NCBI GenBank assembly: GCA_031279895.1
Contig: JAITHR010000140.1
Coordinates: 1 to 6,354, forward strand
Length of the DNA: 6,354 bases
Source of the DNA: Spirochaetaceae bacterium
GTDB lineage: Bacteria; Spirochaetota; Spirochaetia; Treponematales; Breznakiellaceae
Direction: 5' to 3'
In this document: piece by piece, positions 1 through 4,078 of the stretch
How positions within the stretch are numbered: the stretch's first letter is position 1
How the letters are laid out: each line of letters starts with the position of its first letter
The notes under the pieces: generated by a model
The model's database searches: none
What the model was told of the DNA's origin: nothing
The model's input: the letters and a program-made list of their open reading frames with translations, nothing else
Made by a program: the position numbers and the translations under genes

Positions 1-8
1 AGAGAGTT

Positions 9-302
9 AGAGACACGTCTCCCCGCTTTGGAAACACGGAATTCCGTCCTGGAAACACGTATTTCCGTCACAGAAATACGTATTTCCGTCCTGGAAATAC
101 GTCCTTCCGTCCTGGAAATACGTCCTTCCGTCCTGGAAATACGTCCTTCCGTCCTGGAAATACGTCCTTCCGTCACGGAAATACGTCCTTCCGTCCTGGA
201 AATACGTCCTTCCGTCACGGAAATACGTCCTGCCGTCACGGAAATACGTCCTGCCGTCCTGGAAATACGTCCTGCCGAAACAGGAATACTTCCCGCCAAA
301 AC
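9..302. repeat. Tandem array A: fourteen 21-bp units, entering from the left edge
   Basis: Exact 21-bp steps are seen at 9, 30, 51, 72, 93, 114, 135, 156, 177, 198, 219, 240, 261 and 282. The core of the commonest unit is GGAAATACGTCCTTCC followed by a 5-base spacer, GTCCT or GTCAC. Units at 93, 114, 135 and 177 are identical; those near the ends have diverged. The 16-base core is an imperfect palindrome (GGAA..ACGT..TTCC, 6 of 8 pairs), and the unit at 30 contains the perfect palindrome ACGGAATTCCGT (36-47). No unit-length insertion or deletion breaks the phase. Twenty-one bases is seven codons, so long stop-free frames on both strands follow automatically. There are no unique spacers, so this is not a CRISPR array. 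Confidence 0.95.
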
Positions 303-547
303 GCGCCGCCGTGTCCCCAAGGCGGGGAGACTTCCGGCAAAAGCGCAAGGCACGACGCTTATGGAACAGCCGGAGGCTGCCGAAGCGGGGCGGGGTGGCG
401 CTGAAGCGCGGGGGCGTGTGTCTGAAGCGCGGGGCGGTGTCGTCAAAATGCGAGGACGTGGCGGCAAAGCGCGGGGTTGTGTTGTCAGAGCGGGGCCGCC
501 GTGGAAGTATGCGGACTGAATAGCGTTGAGGCGCGGGGCGGGAAGCT
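303..547. repeat. Diverged continuation of the 21-bp periodicity
   Basis: After 302 the sequence changes but the 21-base step persists. CTTCCCGCC at 289 and CTTCCGGCA at 331 lie exactly 42 bases apart. From 380 to 547, 21-base blocks begin at 380, 401, 422, 443, 464, 485, 506 and 527. The clearest share the pattern nnnAAGCGCGGGG followed by a GT-rich tail (401, 422, 464). This stretch is much more GC-rich than array A. It embeds one copy of the dispersed hairpin element (343-379) without losing phase. I read it as older or differently amplified repeat material rather than unique sequence. Confidence 0.75.
343..379 (+). repeat. Dispersed hairpin element, left copy
   Basis: A 37-base element ends in the perfect hairpin CAGCC-GGA-GGCTG (367-379: 5-bp stem, GGA loop). 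It aligns without gaps to 5874-5910 on the other side of the operon, 29 of 37 bases matching. Four of the eight differences fall in the stem and form two compensated pairs (368/378 A-T versus C-G, 370/376 C-G versus T-A). The linking phrase GCTTATGGAAC just before the hairpin recurs, slightly varied, before other copies. It resembles bacterial REP-type palindromes in size, but I see no transposase. Confidence 0.75.
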
Positions 548-566
548 TATGAAACAGGCTGGCCTG
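545..566 (+). repeat. Hairpin element variant CAGGC-TG-GCCTG
   Basis: The phrase GCTTATGAAAC (545-555) leads into an inverted repeat whose arms are ACAGGC (554-559) and GCCTGT (562-567), with a two-base loop. The lead phrase is the same as in the copies at 343-379 and 5874-5910, but the arms are entirely different, which suggests that structure rather than arm sequence is shared. Confidence 0.55.
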
Positions 567-571
567 TGGAA

Positions 572-584
572 CCGTCGGAGACGG
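572..584 (+). repeat. Hairpin element CCGTC-GGA-GACGG
   Basis: Perfect 5-bp inverted repeat with a GGA loop, identical to the copies at 818-830, 909-921 and 5898-5910, and in reverse orientation at 5808-5820. Here it directly follows the variant hairpin at 554-567. Confidence 0.8.
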
Positions 585-623
585 GCCGGAGGCTACCGCG
601 CACAACAACGCGACGCTTCCAAG

Positions 624-636
624 CCGTCGGAGGCTG
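624..636 (+). repeat. Chimeric hairpin copy: left arm CCGTC, right arm GGCTG
   Basis: The left arm belongs to the CCGTC/GACGG form and the right arm to the CAGCC/GGCTG form, with the same GGA loop. Only three standard pairs and one G-T pair remain. The rest of 585-650 is unremarkable GC-rich sequence with no gene. Confidence 0.5.
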
Positions 637-725
637 CGCGAAGCGTAGCAGCGCCTGGGCTGTGCAAGCCCGCTAACTGGACACGGTGTTGCACCGTTCG
701 GAAACAACAGGCGGCCTTGCTGAAA

Positions 726-738
726 CAGCCGGAGGCTG
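726..738 (+). repeat. Hairpin element CAGCC-GGA-GGCTG in 91-bp copy 1
   Basis: Perfect 5-bp stem with a GGA loop, identical to the arms at 367-379. It occupies the slot where copies 2 and 3 have CCGTC/GACGG, so within one tandem array the stem has changed sequence while staying paired. Confidence 0.8.
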
Positions 739-817
739 GCCGCGCCTGGGCTGTGCAAGCCCGCTAACTGGACACGGTGTTGCACCATTCGGAAACAACA
801 GGCGGCCATGCTTAAAA

Positions 818-830
818 CCGTCGGAGACGG
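818..830 (+). repeat. Hairpin element CCGTC-GGA-GACGG in 91-bp copy 2
   Basis: Perfect 5-bp stem with a GGA loop at the end of the second 91-bp unit, preceded by TGCTTAAAA, a variant of the usual lead phrase. Confidence 0.8.
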
Positions 831-906
831 GCCGCGCCTGGGCTGTGCAAGCCCGCTAACTGGACACGGTGTTGCGCTATTCGGAAACAACAGGCGGCCT
901 TGCTGA

Positions 907-923
907 AACCGTCGGAGACGGTT
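907..923 (+). repeat. Hairpin element with 7-bp stem in 91-bp copy 3
   Basis: AACCGTC-GGA-GACGGTT is a perfect 7-bp stem around the GGA loop, the longest stem among the element copies. The truncated fourth unit begins immediately at its right arm. Confidence 0.8.
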
Positions 924-960
924 GCACCGTTTGGAAACAACAGGCGGCCATGCTGTGCCT

Positions 961-973
961 GCGCCGCCGGCGC
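961..973. other. 13-base hairpin abutting the -35 box
   Basis: GCGCC-GCC-GGCGC is a perfect 5-bp stem with a 3-base loop, the same geometry as the dispersed elements but with different arms. It ends one base before the TTGACG hexamer. There is no T run, so a classical intrinsic terminator is unlikely. It could insulate the promoter from the repeats or be a binding site; both are inference. Confidence 0.45.
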
Positions 974-1002
974 TTGACGGGGGGGTGGGTTTTTGCTAGA
1001 GT
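974..1002 (+). promoter_or_regulatory. Sigma70-type promoter of the rpsF operon
   Basis: TTGACG (974-979) and TAGAGT (997-1002) are separated by 17 bases. They match the consensus at five and four of six positions respectively. This is the only well-formed promoter between the left repeats and rpsF, and it predicts transcription starting near 1009-1010 with a leader of about 55 bases. Seven consecutive Gs (979-985), then TGGG, lie inside the spacer, which is unusual and could make the spacing length-variable. Confidence 0.7.
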
Positions 1003-1009
1003 GGAGGAA

Positions 1010-1061
1010 CCTCTTTATCCGTCTTTAAGGGCGGATCATCTTAGTAGTCCGTGAGGAGGAC
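1010..1061 (+). promoter_or_regulatory. Structured rpsF leader, candidate S6:S18 autoregulatory site
   Basis: Bases 1017-1024 pair with 1029-1036 to give an 8-bp hairpin (two G-T pairs, TTAA loop). CCTC at 1010-1013 can pair with GAGG at 1053-1056, which overlaps the Shine-Dalgarno sequence and leaves CCG (1049-1051) unpaired beside the hairpin. A competing stem, GTCC/GGAC (1047-1050 with 1058-1061), also covers the Shine-Dalgarno. In many bacteria the S6:S18 complex binds a CCG presented in a bulge between a stem and a hairpin in the leader of its own operon. The fit here is suggestive only. Confidence 0.35.
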
Positions 1062-1063
1062 CC

Positions 1064-1345
1064 ATGCGTCAGTATGAACTGACGGTCATCTTTCCCCTTG
1101 AAGATGACCTTAACAAGGCGGGCAGGGAGCAGGTGCTTACCGACCTTGCCGCGAACGGCGCGGAAATCGAGAAAACCGATGAAATCGGGGATCGGGATCT
1201 GGCCTATGAAATCAGAAAGCGGAAACGGGGGCGGTACGTCCTTTATACGCTGAAGATTGAACCGGTAAAAATTACGGCGCTCGACCGTGTTTTTAAGCTA
1301 AACGCCAATATCCTTAAGTATCTTTTCGTGAGAAAGGAACCGTAG
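1064..1345 (+). CDS. rpsF: Small ribosomal subunit protein S6
   Basis: This 93-residue protein has the length and pattern of bacterial S6. It begins MRQYELTVIFPLEDDL (first beta strand of the ferredoxin-like fold), has the central DRDLAYEIRKRKRGRYVLY segment (residues 43-61) matching the family's R-x-LAY-x-I and G-x-Y-V signatures, and ends with DRVFKLNANILKYLFVRKEP. S6 binds S18 and helps assemble the platform of the 30S subunit. The family's usual WGKR before LAY is IGDR here (41-44). The ATG at 1064 is preceded by AGGAGG (1054-1059) at a slightly short 4-base spacing. It is the first gene of the operon, and ssb starts 15 bases after its stop. Confidence 0.97.
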   Translation: MRQYELTVIFPLEDDLNKAGREQVLTDLAANGAEIEKTDEIGDRDLAYEIRKRKRGRYVLYTLKIEPVKITALDRVFKLNANILKYLFVRKEP

Positions 1346-1360
1346 GGAGGGGAGGGAGCA

Positions 1361-1843
1361 ATGTCCGATCTCAATCATGTTGTTTTGATTGGAAGGCTGA
1401 CCAGAGACGCGGAACTGAAATATACCGCCACAGGTCAGGCGGTCTGTAAGTTCGCCGTCGCGGTAAACCGGAGGCGGAAAAGCGGGGATCAGTGGGTTGA
1501 CGAGGCGAACTTCTTCGACGTGGTGGTGTGGGGAAGGCAGGGCGAGGCGCTCAACCAATACCTTATTAAAGGCAAGCCCGTCGCCGTTGAAGGAGAGTTG
1601 CGCCAGGACCGCTGGGAACAGGACGGCCAGAACCGGTCGAAGGTGGAAATCGTGGCGAGCAACCTCCAGCTTCTGGGCGGCGCCCCGGGCGCCGGCGGCG
1701 GAGGAGGCGGGTTTTCGGGCGGCGGGTCCCAGGGACAGGGGGGATCCGGCGCGGAACGGCAGGTCGACCGGTACGGGGACCGGACACGGGAACCGGGCGG
1801 AGGGCCCTCCCAGGACGGATTTACCGATGATATTCCCTTTTAA
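1361..1843 (+). CDS. ssb: Single-stranded DNA-binding protein
   Basis: The protein has 160 residues and coats single-stranded DNA during replication, repair and recombination. Residues 1-107 form the OB fold, recognisable from LNHVVLIGRLTRDAELKYT, the FFDVVVWGRQGEALNQYLIKG core (51-71) and VAVEGELRQDRWEQDGQ. The aromatic residues W45, F52, W58 and W85 fall where stacking residues are expected. A glycine-rich disordered linker follows (about 108-150, with a run of six glycines). The acidic tail ends DDIPF (156-160), the conserved tip that recruits replication and repair proteins. The purine-rich GGGAGGGGAGGGAG before the ATG is a strong ribosome binding site. Length and architecture are normal. 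Confidence 0.97.
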   Translation: MSDLNHVVLIGRLTRDAELKYTATGQAVCKFAVAVNRRRKSGDQWVDEANFFDVVVWGRQGEALNQYLIKGKPVAVEGELRQDRWEQDGQNRSKVEIVASNLQLLGGAPGAGGGGGGFSGGGSQGQGGSGAERQVDRYGDRTREPGGGPSQDGFTDDIPF

Positions 1844-1893
1844 TAGCTTTGACAAAACGGTTGGAAAACGATTGACCCTGCGGGGAAACGCAC

Positions 1894-1927
1894 GCGCCGG
1901 GGAAGCTCCGAAGAGGGCTTCCGGCGC
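1894..1927 (+). promoter_or_regulatory. Stem-loop just upstream of the rpsR ribosome binding site
   Basis: GCGCC (1894-1898) pairs with GGCGC (1923-1927), and GGAAGC (1901-1906) with GCTTCC (1917-1922): 11 pairs with a two-G bulge and a 10-base loop that contains CCG (1908-1910). It ends three bases before the rpsR Shine-Dalgarno AGGAG (1931-1935). There is no T run, so it is not a terminator. It sits in an unusually long gap (98 bases) for this operon. A role in S18 translation control or mRNA processing is inference. Confidence 0.5.
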
Positions 1928-1941
1928 CAAAGGAGTTATAT

Positions 1942-2268
1942 ATGGCTGATGAACAACGGAATACCGAAACCGAACCGCGTCCGCCGCGCACCGAGCGGGA
2001 ACCCCCCGCCGAGGGGCGGGACGCGGAAGATCGGGTAAGCCGCCCCGGAAAGGGCAAGGTTTTTTTCAAAAAGAAAGTCTGCAAGTTCTGTCTTCAGAAA
2101 CTTAAAATCGACTACAAAGACGCCGACGTGCTGCGCCGGTTTATCACGGAGCGGGGGAAAATCCTTCCCCGCCGCATTACCGGCACCTGCGCGAAACACC
2201 AGAGGGCGCTGGCGGCGGCCATTAAACGGGCGCGGACCATCGCGCTCCTCCCGTTTGTAGCCGAATGA
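1942..2268 (+). CDS. rpsR: Small ribosomal subunit protein S18, C-x2-C form
   Basis: The 108-residue protein contains the full S18 core from about residue 38, including [49 protein letters not shown] in consecutive family-conserved blocks. S18 partners S6 on the 30S platform. C47 and C50 (CKFC), with C83 and H86 (CAKH), fit the zinc-ribbon version of S18; many bacteria have a version that lacks these residues. Residues 1-37 form an N-terminal extension rich in Glu, Arg and Pro that is longer than usual and probably disordered. The start is supported by AGGAG six bases upstream. The next gene begins 13 bases after its stop. Confidence 0.97.
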   Translation: MADEQRNTETEPRPPRTEREPPAEGRDAEDRVSRPGKGKVFFKKKVCKFCLQKLKIDYKDADVLRRFITERGKILPRRITGTCAKHQRALAAAIKRARTIALLPFVAE

Positions 2269-2281
2269 CCGCACGGGCAGT

Positions 2282-3313
2282 ATGACAGAGCACAGCGATA
2301 CCGCGCTCCCGGAGGACAGGATTCCGCCGCTTAAAGCAGCCGGCCTGTCCCTGGCCGGCGCCGTCATCTCGGCGGGCCTGACGAGAAGCGGGTTTCCGGC
2401 GTTTTTCTTTCTGGTTCCCCTGGGCTTTACGGCCCAGGGATGCGGGCTTCTGTGGGGATGGATAACCGCGCTGGGCGCCGTTGTCATAAACGGCATCGCG
2501 TCCCTGATAGGGGCGCTGGCTTTCAAAACCCCGATGCCCTGGGCGGACCTCGTGTATTTCGACATTATGGCGCTGGTCTTCACCTGGGTTACGGCCCCGC
2601 TTTCACCCCGAAAGCGCGGGGTCCGGGCGCCGGCGCCGGCGTACCGCTTCGCGGCAGGTTCCGTTATAGGCGCTTTGGCGCTTTGGTTCCTTATAGAAGC
2701 CGCGTCCGAGAGCCTTGATGCCTTTTTCCGAAGCCAGGGGGAGGCTCTGGCCTCCCTGTACCGTGCGTCAGCGGCTTCCGATTCCGCAGGCGCCGCTTTT
2801 ATGGAACAGTACGCCACGCCGGAGGCGGTTGCCGCTTTTATGAAATCCGTGATGCTCCGCGGCGGCGGCGTACTTTCCTGCGCCCTCATATTCTTTGTGA
2901 GCCGCCAGATTAGCCTGCTCTTTGCGCGCCTCATCCTGCGGATACGGGCGCCGGAACAGCCGTTCCACGCGGCGCCGTCTCTCATCTGGGCCTTGTCGCT
3001 TTCCCTTCTGGGGGCCGTAGCCGGATCCGAGGCGGGCATGGTCCCGCTTGAAATAGGCGCGTGGAACATGATAACCGTGTGCGCCGTGCTCTACCTGGCC
3101 CAGGGCTGGGGAATTGCGCGGTATTTTCTCGCAAGCCGGAACCTGCCGCCGTTTAAGCGGGTCATGCTGACGCTGCTTGTTATCGTGCTGCTCTGTAGTC
3201 CGGTTATTAACGCGGCGGCCCTGGGCATCCTTGTCCTGTTGGGTATCGCCGAGAACTGGGTGCCCTTTCGGGCGCCGAAATCAGACGGGCCGTCCTCCAC
3301 TCCGGGGACGTGA
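2282..3313 (+). CDS. Polytopic membrane protein, DUF2232 (YybS-like) family
   Basis: The 343-residue protein is strongly hydrophobic, with about nine likely membrane segments (near 17-35, 38-55, 57-80, 87-106, 122-142, 193-218, 232-248, 258-277 and 294-322). A long loop (143-191), rich in Ala and Ser, separates the first five from the last four. The C-terminal GIAENWVPFR resembles the ending common in DUF2232 proteins. Its place between rpsR and rplI-dnaB matches that of yybS in Firmicutes, which supports the family call; the sequence alone gives fewer firm motifs. DUF2232 proteins are sometimes compared with the substrate-binding S components of ECF transporters, but the substrate here is unknown. 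The ribosome binding site is weak and the gene lies 13 bases after rpsR, so translational coupling is likely. Confidence 0.75.
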   Translation: MTEHSDTALPEDRIPPLKAAGLSLAGAVISAGLTRSGFPAFFFLVPLGFTAQGCGLLWGWITALGAVVINGIASLIGALAFKTPMPWADLVYFDIMALVFTWVTAPLSPRKRGVRAPAPAYRFAAGSVIGALALWFLIEAASESLDAFFRSQGEALASLYRASAASDSAGAAFMEQYATPEAVAAFMKSVMLRGGGVLSCALIFFVSRQISLLFARLILRIRAPEQPFHAAPSLIWALSLSLLGAVAGSEAGMVPLEIGAWNMITVCAVLYLAQGWGIARYFLASRNLPPFKRVMLTLLVIVLLCSPVINAAALGILVLLGIAENWVPFRAPKSDGPSSTPGT

Positions 3314-3314
3314 G

Positions 3315-3353
3315 CGGCGCCGGACGCTGCGGCGCCGGTTCCCGCTTCGGGAA
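3315..3353. promoter_or_regulatory. Two adjacent hairpins between the membrane gene and rplI
   Basis: CGGCGCCG (3315-3322) pairs with CGGCGCCG (3330-3337), an 8-bp all-GC stem with a 7-base loop. TTCCCG (3339-3344) pairs with CGGGAA (3348-3353), a 6-bp stem with loop CTT. The following 25 bases are AT-rich but lack a T run, so efficient termination is not expected. They might pause polymerase, protect an mRNA end or attenuate. TACTATAT at 3372-3379 is -10-like, but no -35 is positioned for it. Confidence 0.5.
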
Positions 3354-3397
3354 TCCGTAGAAAATCTAACTTACTATATGTGAAAGGAGCTTGGGTT

Positions 3398-3991
3398 ATG
3401 AAAGTTATTCTTAATAAAGACCTGTCCCCTCTGGGAGAAGAGGGAGACGTGAAAGACGTTGCCAGGGGCTACGCCCGCAACTTTCTCTTTCCGAGAAAGA
3501 TCGCCGTTCCCTATACCGAACAAACCGTGCGGCTGTTTGAGCGGCGGAAAGAGGAAATCGAGGCGCGCAAGCAGGATAAGAGAAAAGACGCGCTGGGGAT
3601 GAAAGAGAGGCTTGAGGCGCTGGATATGACGCTTACCATGCCCGCGGGCGTAAACGGCAAACTGTACGGCGCGGTAACAAGCCAGACCGTCGCCGACGAG
3701 CTTGGGAGGCAGGGCTTCCAGATTGAGCGGAAACGGATAGAGCTTCCGAGCACGAGCCTTAAGAGCGTGGGCAAATATAAGCTGACAGTGAAGCTGTACG
3801 AAAGCGCCGCGGCTGAGGTGAGCCTTACCATTCAGGGCCAGGCGGTTAAGAGCGAGTCCAGAGCCGCGCCGCCGCCGCGCCAGCGGCACAGGCGGGTCGA
3901 GGAGGAGGCGCGGACGGAACAGGCCGCTTCGGAAGCTTCGGAACCCGCGGGGGCGCCTTCCGAAAGCCCGCCGCAAACCGACAGGGAATAG
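3398..3991 (+). CDS. rplI: Large ribosomal subunit protein L9
   Basis: The protein has 197 residues. The N domain (1-40) shows MKVILNKDLSPLGEEGDVKDV and GYARNFLFPRKIAVP, the rRNA-binding signature of L9. A long charged helix follows (about 41-76, ERRKEEIEARKQDKRKDA), then the C domain (about 77-148) with NGKLYGAVTSQTVADEL and ELPSTSLKSVGKYKLTVKLY. L9 binds 23S rRNA at the base of the L1 stalk. The family is usually near 150 residues; the last 50 or so here are a low-complexity Ala/Pro/Glu/Arg tail. The glycine normally found in L-x3-G-x-A is K34. The ATG at 3398 has AAAGGAG eight bases upstream; the in-frame GTG at 3380 lies before that site and is not credible. Confidence 0.96.
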   Translation: MKVILNKDLSPLGEEGDVKDVARGYARNFLFPRKIAVPYTEQTVRLFERRKEEIEARKQDKRKDALGMKERLEALDMTLTMPAGVNGKLYGAVTSQTVADELGRQGFQIERKRIELPSTSLKSVGKYKLTVKLYESAAAEVSLTIQGQAVKSESRAAPPPRQRHRRVEEEARTEQAASEASEPAGAPSESPPQTDRE

Positions 3992-3995
3992 ACGG

Positions 3996-4013
3996 GCCCG
4001 CACGGGAGCGGGC
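3996..4013. other. Short GC hairpin between rplI and dnaB
   Basis: GCCCGC (3996-4001) pairs with GCGGGC (4008-4013) around ACGGGA, five bases after the rplI stop. No T run follows, so it is more likely a stabiliser or pause site than a terminator. The rest of the 87-base gap is purine-rich, leading into a modest AAAGGG ribosome binding site for dnaB. Confidence 0.35.
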
Positions 4014-4078
4014 GGAACCGGCGGAACACGGGTACCGGCGCGAAAAGGAAAGAGAAGAGAGAGCGTAAAGGGTAAAGA

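Larger units (their letters stand above)
1..519 (+). other. Stop-free + strand frame through array A, coding status doubtful
   Basis: The frame is open from base 1 to a TGA at 517-519 (172 codons) and must begin outside the window. It reads as heptads such as LETRISV and LEIRPSV (array A), then SEARGRV-like heptads (380-505). The only internal start candidate at the array is a TTG at 28, with no ribosome binding site. Differences between units change amino acids as often as not (L/T, S/A, I/P), with no excess at third codon positions. The minus strand is also open here. These points argue that the frame is a by-product of a 21-bp period. It is recorded because the right-hand array has a comparable open frame. 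Confidence 0.2.
651..954 (+). repeat. 91-92-bp tandem repeat, three copies plus a truncated fourth
   Basis: Copies start at 651, 742 and 834, each with GCGCCTGGGCTGTGCAAGCC. Each holds, in order: a GGGCT/AGCCC hairpin, a segment around CGGTGTTGCACCG (a perfect stem in copy 1, decayed in copies 2 and 3), the conserved GGAAACAACAGGCGGCC, and an element hairpin at the end. The end hairpins are CAGCC-GGA-GGCTG at 726-738 and CCGTC-GGA-GACGG at 818-830 and 909-921. A fourth partial copy (about 920-954) has only the second half and lacks the start of the unit. Short overlapping open frames here have no ribosome binding sites and track the repeats, so I annotate no gene. Confidence 0.9.

Noticed and set aside
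9..302. CRISPR array
   Set aside because: The repeats are contiguous 21-base units with no unique spacers of similar length, and no cas genes are present.
7..348. Minus-strand protein of FQDGRTY repeats
   Set aside because: Any 21-base repeat lacking a stop stays open; there is no ribosome binding site, and the plus strand is open too.
477..1054. Small + strand open frames in the 91-bp repeat region
   Set aside because: They overlap in different frames, follow the repeat units, lack ribosome binding sites, and one runs through the operon promoter.
1849..1877. Internal promoter before rpsR
   Set aside because: TTGACA at 1849-1854 is perfect, but 16-18 bases downstream there is only TTGACC-like sequence, not a credible -10.
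1298..1930. A 210-codon minus-strand open frame opposite ssb
   Set aside because: It is the antisense shadow of ssb and carries no recognisable motif.
1936..3069. A 377-codon minus-strand open frame
   Set aside because: It lies opposite rpsR and the membrane gene, both of which are well supported; long antisense frames are common in GC-rich sequence, and its protein is low-complexity.
3380..3397. GTG at 3380 as the rplI start
   Set aside because: It lies before the AAAGGAG ribosome binding site and would add six residues ahead of the conserved MKVIL start of L9.
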